NCBI GenBank assembly: GCA_937958475.1 | Contig: CALFXR010000217.1 | Coordinates: 1 to 51,161 of the forward strand | Direction of reading: 5' to 3' | Length of the DNA stretch: 51,161 nucleotides | Source of the DNA: an uncultured Mesorhizobium sp. | GTDB lineage: Bacteria > Pseudomonadota > Alphaproteobacteria > Rhizobiales > Rhizobiaceae | In this document: positions 24,426 to 33,696 of the stretch, one piece after another | Layout: every line of letters starts with the position of its first letter | Numbering within the stretch: position 1 is the first letter of the stretch | Notes under the pieces: model-generated | What the model was told of the DNA's origin: nothing | Seen by the model: only the letters and a program-made list of their open reading frames with translations | Databases searched by the model: none | Program-made: the position numbers and the translations under genes

Positions 24426-25090
24426 TCGCGCCACACCGAGACTTCGTCGAGGCGCTTGCGCCCGATCGCGGGCACGGTTGCGCCGTCCGCCGGATAGCCG
24501 ACGACCATCAGGATCATCGGCTTCTCGTTTTCCGGCCGGCCGCAGATCGTGTTGAGGAATCCCATCGGCGACGGCGTGTGGGTCAGCGACGCGAGGCCCG
24601 CATTGTGAAGGCTGGCGATCAGCAGGCCGGTGGCGATGCCGACCGATTCGGGCACGTAGTAGTGCTTCACGCGGTTCCCGCCCGGCTGAGTGCCGTATCG
24701 CTGGCCGAAGACGACGATCAGCCAGGGCGCGGTCTCGAGGAACGGCTTGTCGGCGTCGGTGCCGAGCGGGGCGAGCGCCTCCAGCCACTCGGCCGATGCG
24801 CGATCGCCGTAGAAACGGCGTTCTTCTTCTTCCGCGGCGATGCGGATCTCACGCTTGATGGCGGGATCCGAGATGCAGACGAAGGTCCACGGCTGTTGGT
24901 TGGCGCCCGACGGCGCGCTCGCCGCGGTCATGACGCAGTCCTCGATCAGCGCGCGCGGCACCGGCCGGTCCGAAAACTGCCGCACGGTCCGCCGGCGGCC
25001 CATCAAGGTGCGGAAGGACGCAGCGCGCACGGCCATCTCGTCCGGCGGCAATGCCGTGAAGTCCAGGGAAATCTCGTTCGGCTTCGTCAT
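24422..25090 (-). CDS. Nitroreductase family protein, iodotyrosine-deiodinase-like group
   Basis: The 222-residue flavoprotein has RRRTVRQFSDRPVPRALIED near the N-terminus and then ASAPSGANQQPWTFVCIS, both typical of FMN-binding nitroreductases and close in pattern to the iodotyrosine deiodinase/BluB subgroup. A later SLHNAGLASLTHTPSPMGFL contributes to the FMN site. The substrate is unknown. The start MTKPNEISL at 25088-25090 is chosen; a longer frame to 25168 crosses the upstream hairpin. It is coupled to arfB. Confidence 0.85.
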   Translation of the reverse strand: MTKPNEISLDFTALPPDEMAVRAASFRTLMGRRRTVRQFSDRPVPRALIEDCVMTAASAPSGANQQPWTFVCISDPAIKREIRIAAEEEERRFYGDRASAEWLEALAPLGTDADKPFLETAPWLIVVFGQRYGTQPGGNRVKHYYVPESVGIATGLLIASLHNAGLASLTHTPSPMGFLNTICGRPENEKPMILMVVGYPADGATVPAIGRKRLDEVSVWRE

Positions 25091-25108
25091 GACGGTCACC
25101 GCAAACAG

Positions 25109-25156
25109 ATGCCCGCTCCGCGCCGAAAAGAAAAGGCCCGGCGCGGAGCCCGGCAT
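25109..25156. terminator. Long hairpin between methyltransferase and nitroreductase
   Basis: GCTCCGCGCC (25115-25124) pairs perfectly with GGCGCGGAGC (25140-25149). ATGCC (25109-25113) and GGCAT (25152-25156) extend the stem after a small internal loop. It sits just past the methyltransferase stop on the minus strand. The T-rich run lies in the loop rather than after the stem, so termination strength is uncertain. Confidence 0.5.
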
Positions 25157-25178
25157 ACGGGATGCCATCAGCCTTGCG

Positions 25179-25925
25179 TCAGCGCGCCATCAGCGCGAAC
25201 ACGCCCCAGCCCAGATACTCGCGCGTGTAGGCGGCGTAGCGCTCGGGCTCCGAGGTCAGCTGGGCCCGAACGACTTTCGCGAAATCGTCGTCCGGATTGG
25301 AATCCAGCCAGCGCCGCATCGTCAGCCACTTGGCCGCCTCGTACCTGTCCCAGCTGTCCTGGTTCGCCAGAACCATTTCCACGACGTCGTACCCGAGCTT
25401 GCCGATAGAGGCGAGAAGCCCCTGCAGCGTGAGAAAGTCCGCGATCGAAGACGCGCCGCAGCCCGTGGCGATACCTTCCGTCGCCGGCAACCGCAGCCAG
25501 TACGGCTCGCCGATGAGGATGATACCTCCGGGGAGGAGGCTTTTCGACAGAAGCTCGATTGTCCCGGCAACGCCCCCGCCGATCCATGTCGCGCCGAGAC
25601 AGGCCGCCACGCCGACCTTCACTTCGGACACATGGCCCGCCGCGTCGCCGTGGATGAAGGCGACCCGATCGGCGACGCCGAGTTCCTCGGCGCGCTGCTT
25701 CGCCTGCTCTGTGAACAACCGGCTCAGATCGATGCCGATGCCGCGAATCCCGTGGTCGCGTGCCCAGGTGCACAGCATCTCGCCCGAACCGCTGCCGAGG
25801 TCCAGCACGCGGGTCTCCGGCTCAAGGCGCAGCGCGGCGCCGAGCGTCGCGAGCTTCTCCGGCGTGAACGGATTGTGGATGCGGTGGGCGCTCTCGCTGA
25901 CGTTGAAGATCCGGGGGATGTCCAT
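25179..25925 (-). CDS. SAM-dependent methyltransferase
   Basis: This 248-residue class I methyltransferase has motif I VLDLGSGSGEML, the acidic end of strand 2 in GIGIDLS, and HGDAAG following. It then has LLPGGIILIGEPYW, as in UbiE/cyclopropane-synthase-like proteins. The substrate cannot be told. The start MDIPRIFNV at 25923-25925 follows AAGGCGGG; the longer frame to 25976 adds residues without a family match. It is monocistronic between pckA and the nitroreductase-arfB pair, all on the minus strand. Confidence 0.82.
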   Translation of the reverse strand: MDIPRIFNVSESAHRIHNPFTPEKLATLGAALRLEPETRVLDLGSGSGEMLCTWARDHGIRGIGIDLSRLFTEQAKQRAEELGVADRVAFIHGDAAGHVSEVKVGVAACLGATWIGGGVAGTIELLSKSLLPGGIILIGEPYWLRLPATEGIATGCGASSIADFLTLQGLLASIGKLGYDVVEMVLANQDSWDRYEAAKWLTMRRWLDSNPDDDFAKVVRAQLTSEPERYAAYTREYLGWGVFALMAR

Positions 25926-26103
25926 GAGTGGCCCGCCTTTCTTGCGTGAATGGATGTGGCGCGCCACCAATAGCACTCCCGGCCGCGGCCGAAACGTCCG
26001 TCCGACGTACTATTCCCGAACCCTGGGCGGGTCCGACACCCTCGCCGCTTCCCCGCCAGCATGAAGCCGGTGCCCCCACGTCTGGTGAGGGTCGGCCATG
26101 ATG

Positions 26104-26132
26104 AAAAAGGCCCGGCGCTTGACCGGGCCTTT
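26104..26132 (-). terminator. Rho-independent terminator of pckA
   Basis: On the minus strand a stem AAAGGCCCGG / CCGGGCCTTT (26123-26132 with 26106-26115, 7-nt loop) is followed by a run of T (complement of the A-run 26104-26108). It lies 24 bp past the pckA stop, an intrinsic terminator in the right place and direction. Confidence 0.85.
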
Positions 26133-26155
26133 CATGGGATCGTTCGTTGGCGCGG

Positions 26156-27766
<1,611 letters not shown>

Positions 27767-28127
27767 GTTTGCTCCTCGAACAGCCTTCGCCGCACCAAAC
27801 CGAAAGGCTGCCGGGAGGTTTGCATGCTCCATCCCGTTGGCCAGGAAGTCGTCAGAAACAGAAAAGCCAAGCGATATCAAATCATTAATCGATTTAAAAA
27901 ATTTGAAAAACAGCTAAACCGTTTAAAGTCGAGATAATTTCGGCGACGTGCCCAAGGAATGGTCAGTCTGTGGCGTCCAATGAGCGGGTGTAAGGCAGGA
28001 CTGAGACCACCCGCGCCCTTGCCTTGAAGGGCAACCGGGGTCTATGCCACATTTTGTACCCAATTTGTACGCCAATTGCCCCTTTCTCAAGGCAGGAAGG
28101 GACCCGCTCATGAGGGAGCCGCTTGAC
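27767..28127. promoter_or_regulatory. pckA/chvI divergent regulatory region with two palindromes
   Basis: This 361-bp gap has an AT-rich core near 27870-27940, a contrast with the GC-rich surroundings. It contains AATCGATT at 27887-27894 and TAAACCGTTTA at 27915-27925. Both resemble the AAnCGnTT-type core bound by LacI/GalR regulators, the family of the rhizobial regulator PckR. Spacing between their centres is about 29 bp. Promoter elements for both genes must lie here; I could not assign them individually. Confidence 0.5.
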
Positions 28128-28829
28128 ATGGCAACAATCGCGCTTGTCGACGACGATCGCAACATTCTGACGTCTGTATCGATCGCGCTGGAATCCGAGG
28201 GGTACCGCGTCGAGACGTTCACCGACGGTGCCTCGGCGCTGGAGGGGCTGTCCGCCCGCCCGCCGAACCTCGCCATCCTCGACATCAAGATGCCGCGGAT
28301 GGACGGTATGGAGCTCTTGCGCCGCCTGCGCCAGAAGACCGACCTTCCGGTGATATTCCTCACCTCGAAGGACGACGAGATCGACGAGCTCTTCGGCCTG
28401 AAGATGGGCGCGGACGACTTCATCAAGAAGCCGTTCTCTCAACGCCTGCTGGTCGAGCGGGTCAAGGCCGTTCTGCGCCGGGCGAGCGCCCGCGAGGCGG
28501 CCGCCAAGGCGCCGACGAGCCAGCAGAAGTCGCTGGAGCGTGGCCAGTTGGTAATGGACCAGGAGCGCCATACCTGCACCTGGAAAGGCGAGCCGGTGAC
28601 GCTGACGGTCACCGAGTTCCTCATCCTCCATTCGCTGGCGCAGCGACCCGGAGTCGTCAAAAGCCGCGACGCGCTGATGGATTCGGCCTATGATGAACAG
28701 GTTTATGTGGACGATCGTACCATCGACAGCCATATCAAGCGCCTGCGCAAGAAGTTCAAGGCGGTCGATGACGACTTCGACATGATCGAGACACTCTATG
28801 GAGTGGGCTACCGCTTCCGCGAGGCCTGA
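28128..28829 (+). CDS. chvI: Response regulator ChvI
   Basis: ChvI is the DNA-binding partner of ChvG and controls acid and envelope responses, exopolysaccharide and motility genes in rhizobia, and virulence genes in Agrobacterium. The 233-residue protein starts MATIALVDDDRNILTSVSIA. It has the receiver acidic pocket VDDD, the phospho-Asp in LAILDIKMPRMDG, TSKDDEID and KKPFS, then an OmpR-type winged helix (TVTEFLILHSLAQRPG, DDRTIDSHIKRLRKKF). The start follows homologues; an in-frame ATG at 28110 has a better ribosome binding site (AGGAAGGG) and is the main alternative. It heads chvI-chvG-hprK. Confidence 0.95.
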   Translation: MATIALVDDDRNILTSVSIALESEGYRVETFTDGASALEGLSARPPNLAILDIKMPRMDGMELLRRLRQKTDLPVIFLTSKDDEIDELFGLKMGADDFIKKPFSQRLLVERVKAVLRRASAREAAAKAPTSQQKSLERGQLVMDQERHTCTWKGEPVTLTVTEFLILHSLAQRPGVVKSRDALMDSAYDEQVYVDDRTIDSHIKRLRKKFKAVDDDFDMIETLYGVGYRFREA

Positions 28830-28849
28830 ACATCTCGGAAAAATTCAGG

Positions 28850-30634
28850 ATGGCGACGGATATTGAGGTCACGAAACCGGCCGCGGCGGGCAAGAAGCCC
28901 GTCCCGGCGGCGTCGCGCTTCATGGCGCGGGTGACCGTCTCGGTCCGCCGTTTCCTCGGCCACCACGTCTTCTCCAGCCTGACCAAGCGCATCCTGTTCC
29001 TGAACATGGCCGCGCTCGGCATCCTCGTCGTCGGCATCCTCTATCTCAACCAGTTCCGCGACGGACTCATCGACGCCCGGGTCGAGAGCCTGATGACACA
29101 GGGCGAGATCATCGCCGGCGCCATCGCCGCGTCTGCGACGGTGGAGACCGATTCGATCAGCATCGATCCTGAAAAACTCCTCGAACTTCAGGCCGGCGAA
29201 AGCCTGGCGCCCGGCTCGGATCAACTCGACAGCCTCGACTTTCCCATCAATCCCGAGCGCGTCGCGCCGGTCCTGCGGAGGTTGATCTCGCCGACCAGAA
29301 CGCGGGCCCGTATCTACGACCGTGACGCCAACCTCCTGCTCGATTCCCGGCACCTCTATTCGCGCGGCCAGATTCTCCGCTACGACCTGCCGCCGGTGGA
29401 GGAGGAAGAACTGGACTTCTTCGAGCAGATCCAGAAGTTCCTGGCTGATATCTTCCGACGCACCGACCTGCCGATCTACAAGGAGCAGCCCGGCGGCAAC
29501 GGCTCGGCCTTCCCCGAGGTGATGAACGCCTTGACCGGCAGCCCCGGCACGGTGGTGCGCGTCAGCGAGCAGGGCGAGCAGATCGTCTCGGTCGCCGTGC
29601 CGATCCAGCGCTTCCGCGCCGTGCTGGGCGTACTCATGTTGAACACGCAGGGCGGCGACATCGACAAGATCGTCGCCGCCGAGCGCAAGGCGATCCTTCG
29701 CGTCTTCGGTGTCGCCGCCCTGGTCAACGTGCTGCTTTCGATGATGCTCGCCTCGACGATCGCCAATCCGCTGCGGCGTCTCGCGGCGGCCGCCGTACGC
29801 GTGCGCCGCGGCGTCAAGAGCCGGGAGGAGATCCCCGATTTCTCCGACCGCCAAGATGAGATCGGCAACCTCTCCGTCGCCGTCCGAGACATGACTAACG
29901 CGCTCTATGCGCGGATCGAGGCGATCGAGAGCTTTGCGGCGGACGTTTCCCACGAACTGAAGAACCCGCTGACCTCGCTGCGCAGTGCCGTGGAGACTCT
30001 GCCGCTCGCCAGGAACGACACATCGCGCAATCGTCTCATGGAGATCATCCAGCACGACGTGCGCCGGCTCGACCGCCTGATCACCGACATCTCCGACGCC
30101 TCCCGCCTCGACGCCGAACTGGCCCGCGAGGACGCCCGCCGTGTCGACCTGAAGAAGTTCGCCAGCGACCTGGTCGACGTGTCGCGCGAGGTGGGCGCGC
30201 GCAAAAAGGCGGTGGAGATCGAGTTCCGCGCCGCCAAGCTGCCGCAGGGCGTGAAGGGCTATTTCGTCATGGGTCACGATCTCAGGCTGGGACAGGTGAT
30301 CACCAACCTCATCGAGAACGCGCGGTCCTTCGTTCCCGAAGGTCACGGTCGAATCCTCGTCGCGCTGTCGCGCGCCGGGCGACACAACGTGCTCACGGTC
30401 GAGGACAACGGGCCCGGCATCCGCGCCGAGAACATCGAGCGGATCTTCGAGCGCTTCTATACCGACCGCCCCGCCGGCGAGGCATTCGGCCAGAATTCCG
30501 GGCTGGGGCTCTCGATCAGCCGGCAGATCGTCGAGGCGCATGGCGGCCAGCTGACAGCGGAAAACATCGCGGGTACCAAGCCGGGCGACGTCCGGGGTGC
30601 CCGATTCATCGTCACACTGCCGGCTGAAGCCTGA
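28850..30634 (+). CDS. chvG: Sensor histidine kinase ChvG (ExoS)
   Basis: ChvG senses acid or envelope stress and phosphorylates ChvI; in rhizobia a periplasmic inhibitor, ExoR, restrains it. The 594-residue protein has two membrane segments (about 48-66 and 284-304) enclosing a periplasmic domain of about 215 residues. A HAMP region and the H-box SFAADVSHELKNPLTSL (phospho-His 368) follow, then the ATP-binding domain (NLIENARSFVPEG, DNGPGI, GLGLSISRQI). It starts 20 bp after chvI and ends 3 bp before hprK. exoR is not in the window. Confidence 0.95.
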   Translation: MATDIEVTKPAAAGKKPVPAASRFMARVTVSVRRFLGHHVFSSLTKRILFLNMAALGILVVGILYLNQFRDGLIDARVESLMTQGEIIAGAIAASATVETDSISIDPEKLLELQAGESLAPGSDQLDSLDFPINPERVAPVLRRLISPTRTRARIYDRDANLLLDSRHLYSRGQILRYDLPPVEEEELDFFEQIQKFLADIFRRTDLPIYKEQPGGNGSAFPEVMNALTGSPGTVVRVSEQGEQIVSVAVPIQRFRAVLGVLMLNTQGGDIDKIVAAERKAILRVFGVAALVNVLLSMMLASTIANPLRRLAAAAVRVRRGVKSREEIPDFSDRQDEIGNLSVAVRDMTNALYARIEAIESFAADVSHELKNPLTSLRSAVETLPLARNDTSRNRLMEIIQHDVRRLDRLITDISDASRLDAELAREDARRVDLKKFASDLVDVSREVGARKKAVEIEFRAAKLPQGVKGYFVMGHDLRLGQVITNLIENARSFVPEGHGRILVALSRAGRHNVLTVEDNGPGIRAENIERIFERFYTDRPAGEAFGQNSGLGLSISRQIVEAHGGQLTAENIAGTKPGDVRGARFIVTLPAEA

Positions 30635-30637
30635 TCC

Positions 30638-31084
30638 GTGGCTCCCCTGCAATTGCATGCGACCACCATACTGCTCGGGGACCGCGGCGTCCTCATCACC
30701 GGCGATTCCGGAGCCGGGAAGTCGACGCTGGCGCTCTCGCTCGTCCTCCGGTGCAGGTCAGCCGGTCTGTACGCGGCTCTGGTCGCCGACGACCGCACCG
30801 ACATCGAGGCGCGACACGGGCGTCTGCTGGCGTCGGTCCCCGAGCCGATCGAAGGGCTGATCGAGGTCTACGGTCTCGGCCCCCGCACCGTTCCCCACGA
30901 AAGGCGCGCGATCGTCGACCTTGTGGTCCGGCTCGTCGAACCGGGCCTGGCGCCGCGTTACCAGGAAGGTGAGGGCGAGGCGGTCGCGGGATGCGCGGTG
31001 CCTTGCCTCGCCCTGCCGCAACGTCAGTCGGAATCGGCTTGCGCGGCTGTCCTTTCATGGCTCCGCCTGTCTCCGTTTCGATGA
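30638..31084 (+). CDS. hprK: Short HPr kinase/phosphorylase
   Basis: HPrK phosphorylates HPr on a Ser and reverses the reaction. The 148-residue protein contains only the C-terminal kinase domain, with Walker A GDSGAGKST near residues 22-30, as is usual in alphaproteobacteria; the N-terminal domain of Firmicute enzymes is missing. GLIEVYGLGPRTV matches the conserved segment after the active site. It starts at GTG 30638, three bases after chvG, linking the acid-response system to the regulatory phosphotransferase proteins downstream. Confidence 0.9.
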   Translation: MAPLQLHATTILLGDRGVLITGDSGAGKSTLALSLVLRCRSAGLYAALVADDRTDIEARHGRLLASVPEPIEGLIEVYGLGPRTVPHERRAIVDLVVRLVEPGLAPRYQEGEGEAVAGCAVPCLALPQRQSESACAAVLSWLRLSPFR

Positions 31085-31253
31085 TTTCGTACCGTGTCTA
31101 CGCTCGGGATGCGGCGAAATAGCCTCGCGCATCGCAGATTTGCCCTTGTCATCTGATCGCGCGTCGACAAGATAGCGCTCCTGCCGCGGGGCAAGGCAGG
31201 CGGCGCTCGGTTTGCACGCCTTCTGGAAGGATCATGACGGGAGCCAAAGCAGA

Positions 31254-31655
31254 ATGATCGGACTCGTGCTGGTCACGCACGGTCGGCTGGCCGAGGAATT
31301 CCGCAATGCCGTCGAGCATGTGGTCGGACCCCAGGACAATTTCGAGACGGTCGCGATCGGTCCGGACGACGACATGGAGCAGCGCCGCCGCGACATCATC
31401 GACGCCGTGGCGCGCGCGGATACCGGGGCGGGGGTCATCGTGCTCACCGACATGTTCGGCGGAACCCCGTCCAACCTGTCGATTTCGGTGATGGAATCGG
31501 GCCGTGTCGAGGTGATCGCGGGCATGAACCTTCCCATGCTGATCAAGCTCTCCGGCGTGCGCAAGACCGACGACATGGCCAAGGCGCTGTCGGAGGCGCA
31601 GATGGCGGGACGAAAGTATATCAACGTCGCCAGCCAGCTTCTGACGGGGAAGTAG
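31254..31655 (+). CDS. PTS EIIA component of the mannose family
   Basis: The 133-residue EIIA-Man-like protein begins MIGLVLVTHGRLAEEFRNAV. The His of VTHG (residue 9) is the expected phosphorylation site, and VIVLTDMFGGTPSNLSISVM is the second family motif. No sugar permease gene accompanies it, so it probably acts in regulation, passing on the phosphorylation state of HPr, as in other alphaproteobacteria. It starts 169 bp after hprK and ends 17 bp before HPr. Confidence 0.92.
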   Translation: MIGLVLVTHGRLAEEFRNAVEHVVGPQDNFETVAIGPDDDMEQRRRDIIDAVARADTGAGVIVLTDMFGGTPSNLSISVMESGRVEVIAGMNLPMLIKLSGVRKTDDMAKALSEAQMAGRKYINVASQLLTGK

Positions 31656-31672
31656 GCCGCCCGGGTTCCCGC

Positions 31673-31954
31673 ATGACTGGCCAGACCATTTCCCGCGAAC
31701 TGCCGATCGTGAACCAGCGCGGCCTGCATGCCCGCGCGTCCGCCAAGTTCGTCCAGCTCGCCAGCAGCTTCGACGCCGAGGTCACGGTCGAGAAGGACGG
31801 CGTCGCGGTCGGCGGGACATCGATCATGGGGCTGATGATGCTCGCCGCCAGCCCCGGGTGCCACATCCGGGTTTCCGCCGTCGGACCCGACGCGGTGCGC
31901 GTCATGGACGCGCTTGCGGCGCTGATCGCCGACCGCTTCGGCGAGGACGTCTGA
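31673..31954 (+). CDS. ptsH: HPr phosphocarrier protein
   Basis: HPr carries phosphate from enzyme I to EIIA and can be phosphorylated by HPrK on Ser. The 93-residue protein has the catalytic His in IVNQRGLHARASAKFVQLA and the regulatory Ser region GGTSIMGLMMLAAS. The trio hprK, EIIA-Man and HPr without a transporter is the regulatory PTS found in rhizobia. It lies 140 bp upstream of ahcY. Confidence 0.94.
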   Translation: MTGQTISRELPIVNQRGLHARASAKFVQLASSFDAEVTVEKDGVAVGGTSIMGLMMLAASPGCHIRVSAVGPDAVRVMDALAALIADRFGEDV

Positions 31955-32094
31955 TCTTCGGCGACATGCACAGATAACGATTTCTTTATATCCCATTGTC
32001 GGCCGCGGGCCGATCTGGTAGTCAGGCCGCAGAATTCGCGCCCGACCGCATGCCCGCGCGGGCGCGCGATATCCTACCGATTGGAGAAGACGCC

Positions 32095-33495
32095 GTGGCT
32101 TTGGACAAGGATTACGTAGTCGCGAACATCGCGCTGGCCGACTGGGGCCGCAAGGAAATCGACATCGCCGAGACCGAGATGCCCGGTCTGATGGCCTGCC
32201 GCGAGGAGTTCGGCGAGGCCCAGCCGCTGAAGGGCGCGCGGATCACCGGCTCCCTGCACATGACCATCCAGACCGCTGTGCTCATCGAGACGCTGATGGC
32301 GCTGGGCGCCCAGATCCGCTGGGCTTCCTGCAACATCTTCTCGACCCAGGACCACGCCGCCGCGGCAATCGCCGCCACCGGCACGCCCGTCTTCGCCGTC
32401 AAGGGCGAGTCCCTTGAGGAGTACTGGGACTACACGGACAGGATCTTCCAGTGGGCTGACGGCGGCCTCACCAACATGATCCTCGACGACGGCGGCGACG
32501 CCACGATGTACATCCTCATCGGTGCGCGCGCCGAGGCCGGCGAGGACGTGCTGTCCAACCCGAAGAGCGAGGAAGAGGAATACTTCGTTGCCCAGGTGAA
32601 GAAGCGCATGAAGGCCTCGCCCGGCTTCTTCACGCGGCAGAAGGAGGCCATCCGCGGCGTCACCGAGGAGACCACCACCGGCGTCAACCGGCTCTACCAG
32701 TTGCAGAAGAAGGGGCTGCTGCCCTTCCCGGCGATCAACGTCAACGACTCGGTCACCAAGTCGAAGTTCGACAACAAGTACGGCTGCAAGGAATCGCTGG
32801 TCGACGGCATCCGCCGCGGCACCGACGTCATGATGGCCGGCAAGGTCGCTGTGGTCTGCGGCTACGGCGACGTCGGCAAGGGCTCGGCCGCCTCGCTGCA
32901 GGGCGCCGGCGCCCGCGTCAAGGTCACCGAGGTCGATCCGATCTGCGCGCTACAGGCTGCCATGGACGGCTTCGAGGTCGTCACGCTCGAGGAAGCTGCG
33001 CCGAACGCCGACATTGTCATCACGACGACCGGCAACAAGGATGTCGTCACCCTCGATCACATGCGCATGCTGAAGGACATGGCCATCGTCGGCAACATCG
33101 GCCACTTCGACAACGAGATCCAGGTCGCGGCGCTGCGCAATCTCAAATGGACCAACGTCAAGCCGCAGGTCGACATGATCACCTTCCCGGACGGGAAGCG
33201 CATGATCCTCCTCTCGGAAGGCAGGCTGCTCAATCTCGGCAACGCAACGGGCCATCCGAGCTTTGTCATGTCGGCGTCGTTCACCAACCAGACGCTGGCC
33301 CAGATCGAGCTGTGGACGAAGCCGGGCGTGTACGAGAACAAGGTCTACGTGCTTCCCAAGCATCTCGACGAGAAGGTCGCCCGCCTGCACCTCGGCAAGC
33401 TCGGTGCCAAGCTCACCCAGCTATCCGACGAGCAGGCGGCCTATATCGGCGTGACGACGCAGGGTCCGTTCAAGGCGGAGCACTACAGGTACTGA
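32095..33495 (+). CDS. ahcY: Adenosylhomocysteinase (S-adenosylhomocysteine hydrolase)
   Basis: AhcY splits S-adenosylhomocysteine into adenosine and homocysteine, removing the product that inhibits methyltransferases. The 466-residue protein begins VALDKDYVVANIALADWGRK and has the SAH-binding ITGSLHMTIQTAVL and SCNIFSTQDHAAAA. The NAD-binding VVCGYGDVGKGSAASLQG and the C-terminal KAEHYRY are also typical. I choose GTG 32095, preceded by GGAGAAGA; an upstream frame to 31996 has no family match. A strong terminator follows at 33523. No clear SAH riboswitch is visible in the 140-bp leader. Confidence 0.96.
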   Translation: MALDKDYVVANIALADWGRKEIDIAETEMPGLMACREEFGEAQPLKGARITGSLHMTIQTAVLIETLMALGAQIRWASCNIFSTQDHAAAAIAATGTPVFAVKGESLEEYWDYTDRIFQWADGGLTNMILDDGGDATMYILIGARAEAGEDVLSNPKSEEEEYFVAQVKKRMKASPGFFTRQKEAIRGVTEETTTGVNRLYQLQKKGLLPFPAINVNDSVTKSKFDNKYGCKESLVDGIRRGTDVMMAGKVAVVCGYGDVGKGSAASLQGAGARVKVTEVDPICALQAAMDGFEVVTLEEAAPNADIVITTTGNKDVVTLDHMRMLKDMAIVGNIGHFDNEIQVAALRNLKWTNVKPQVDMITFPDGKRMILLSEGRLLNLGNATGHPSFVMSASFTNQTLAQIELWTKPGVYENKVYVLPKHLDEKVARLHLGKLGAKLTQLSDEQAAYIGVTTQGPFKAEHYRY

Positions 33496-33522
33496 TCCAG
33501 AGCAGATCGACCACAATATATT

Positions 33523-33560
33523 GATGCCGGGCAGTAGATCTTCTGCCCGGCATCTTTTTT
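33523..33560 (+). terminator. Intrinsic terminator after ahcY
   Basis: A perfect 12-bp stem, GATGCCGGGCAG (33523-33534) with CTGCCCGGCATC (33543-33554), has an 8-nt loop and is followed directly by six T (33555-33560). It lies 28 bp past the ahcY stop and separates ahcY from divL. Confidence 0.93.
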
Positions 33561-33696
33561 GCGCGAAAGCCTTCTTCACGCCGATTCGACCAGAGTTTAT
33601 TGTCACCTGATTCGTGACGCCCCCGACCCTGGGGATGGGGAGAGAGGGGCGCGCGGCAGGGCGGTCTTGCATTCAGGCGGCGGAGAGGAACAAGAC

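Noticed and set aside
28808..30658. 616-codon open frame on the minus strand
   Set aside because: It mirrors chvG in a GC-rich region and has no recognisable domain.
31955..32094. Possible SAH riboswitch before ahcY
   Set aside because: The leader has GC-rich palindromes but I cannot match the conserved core of the known riboswitch.
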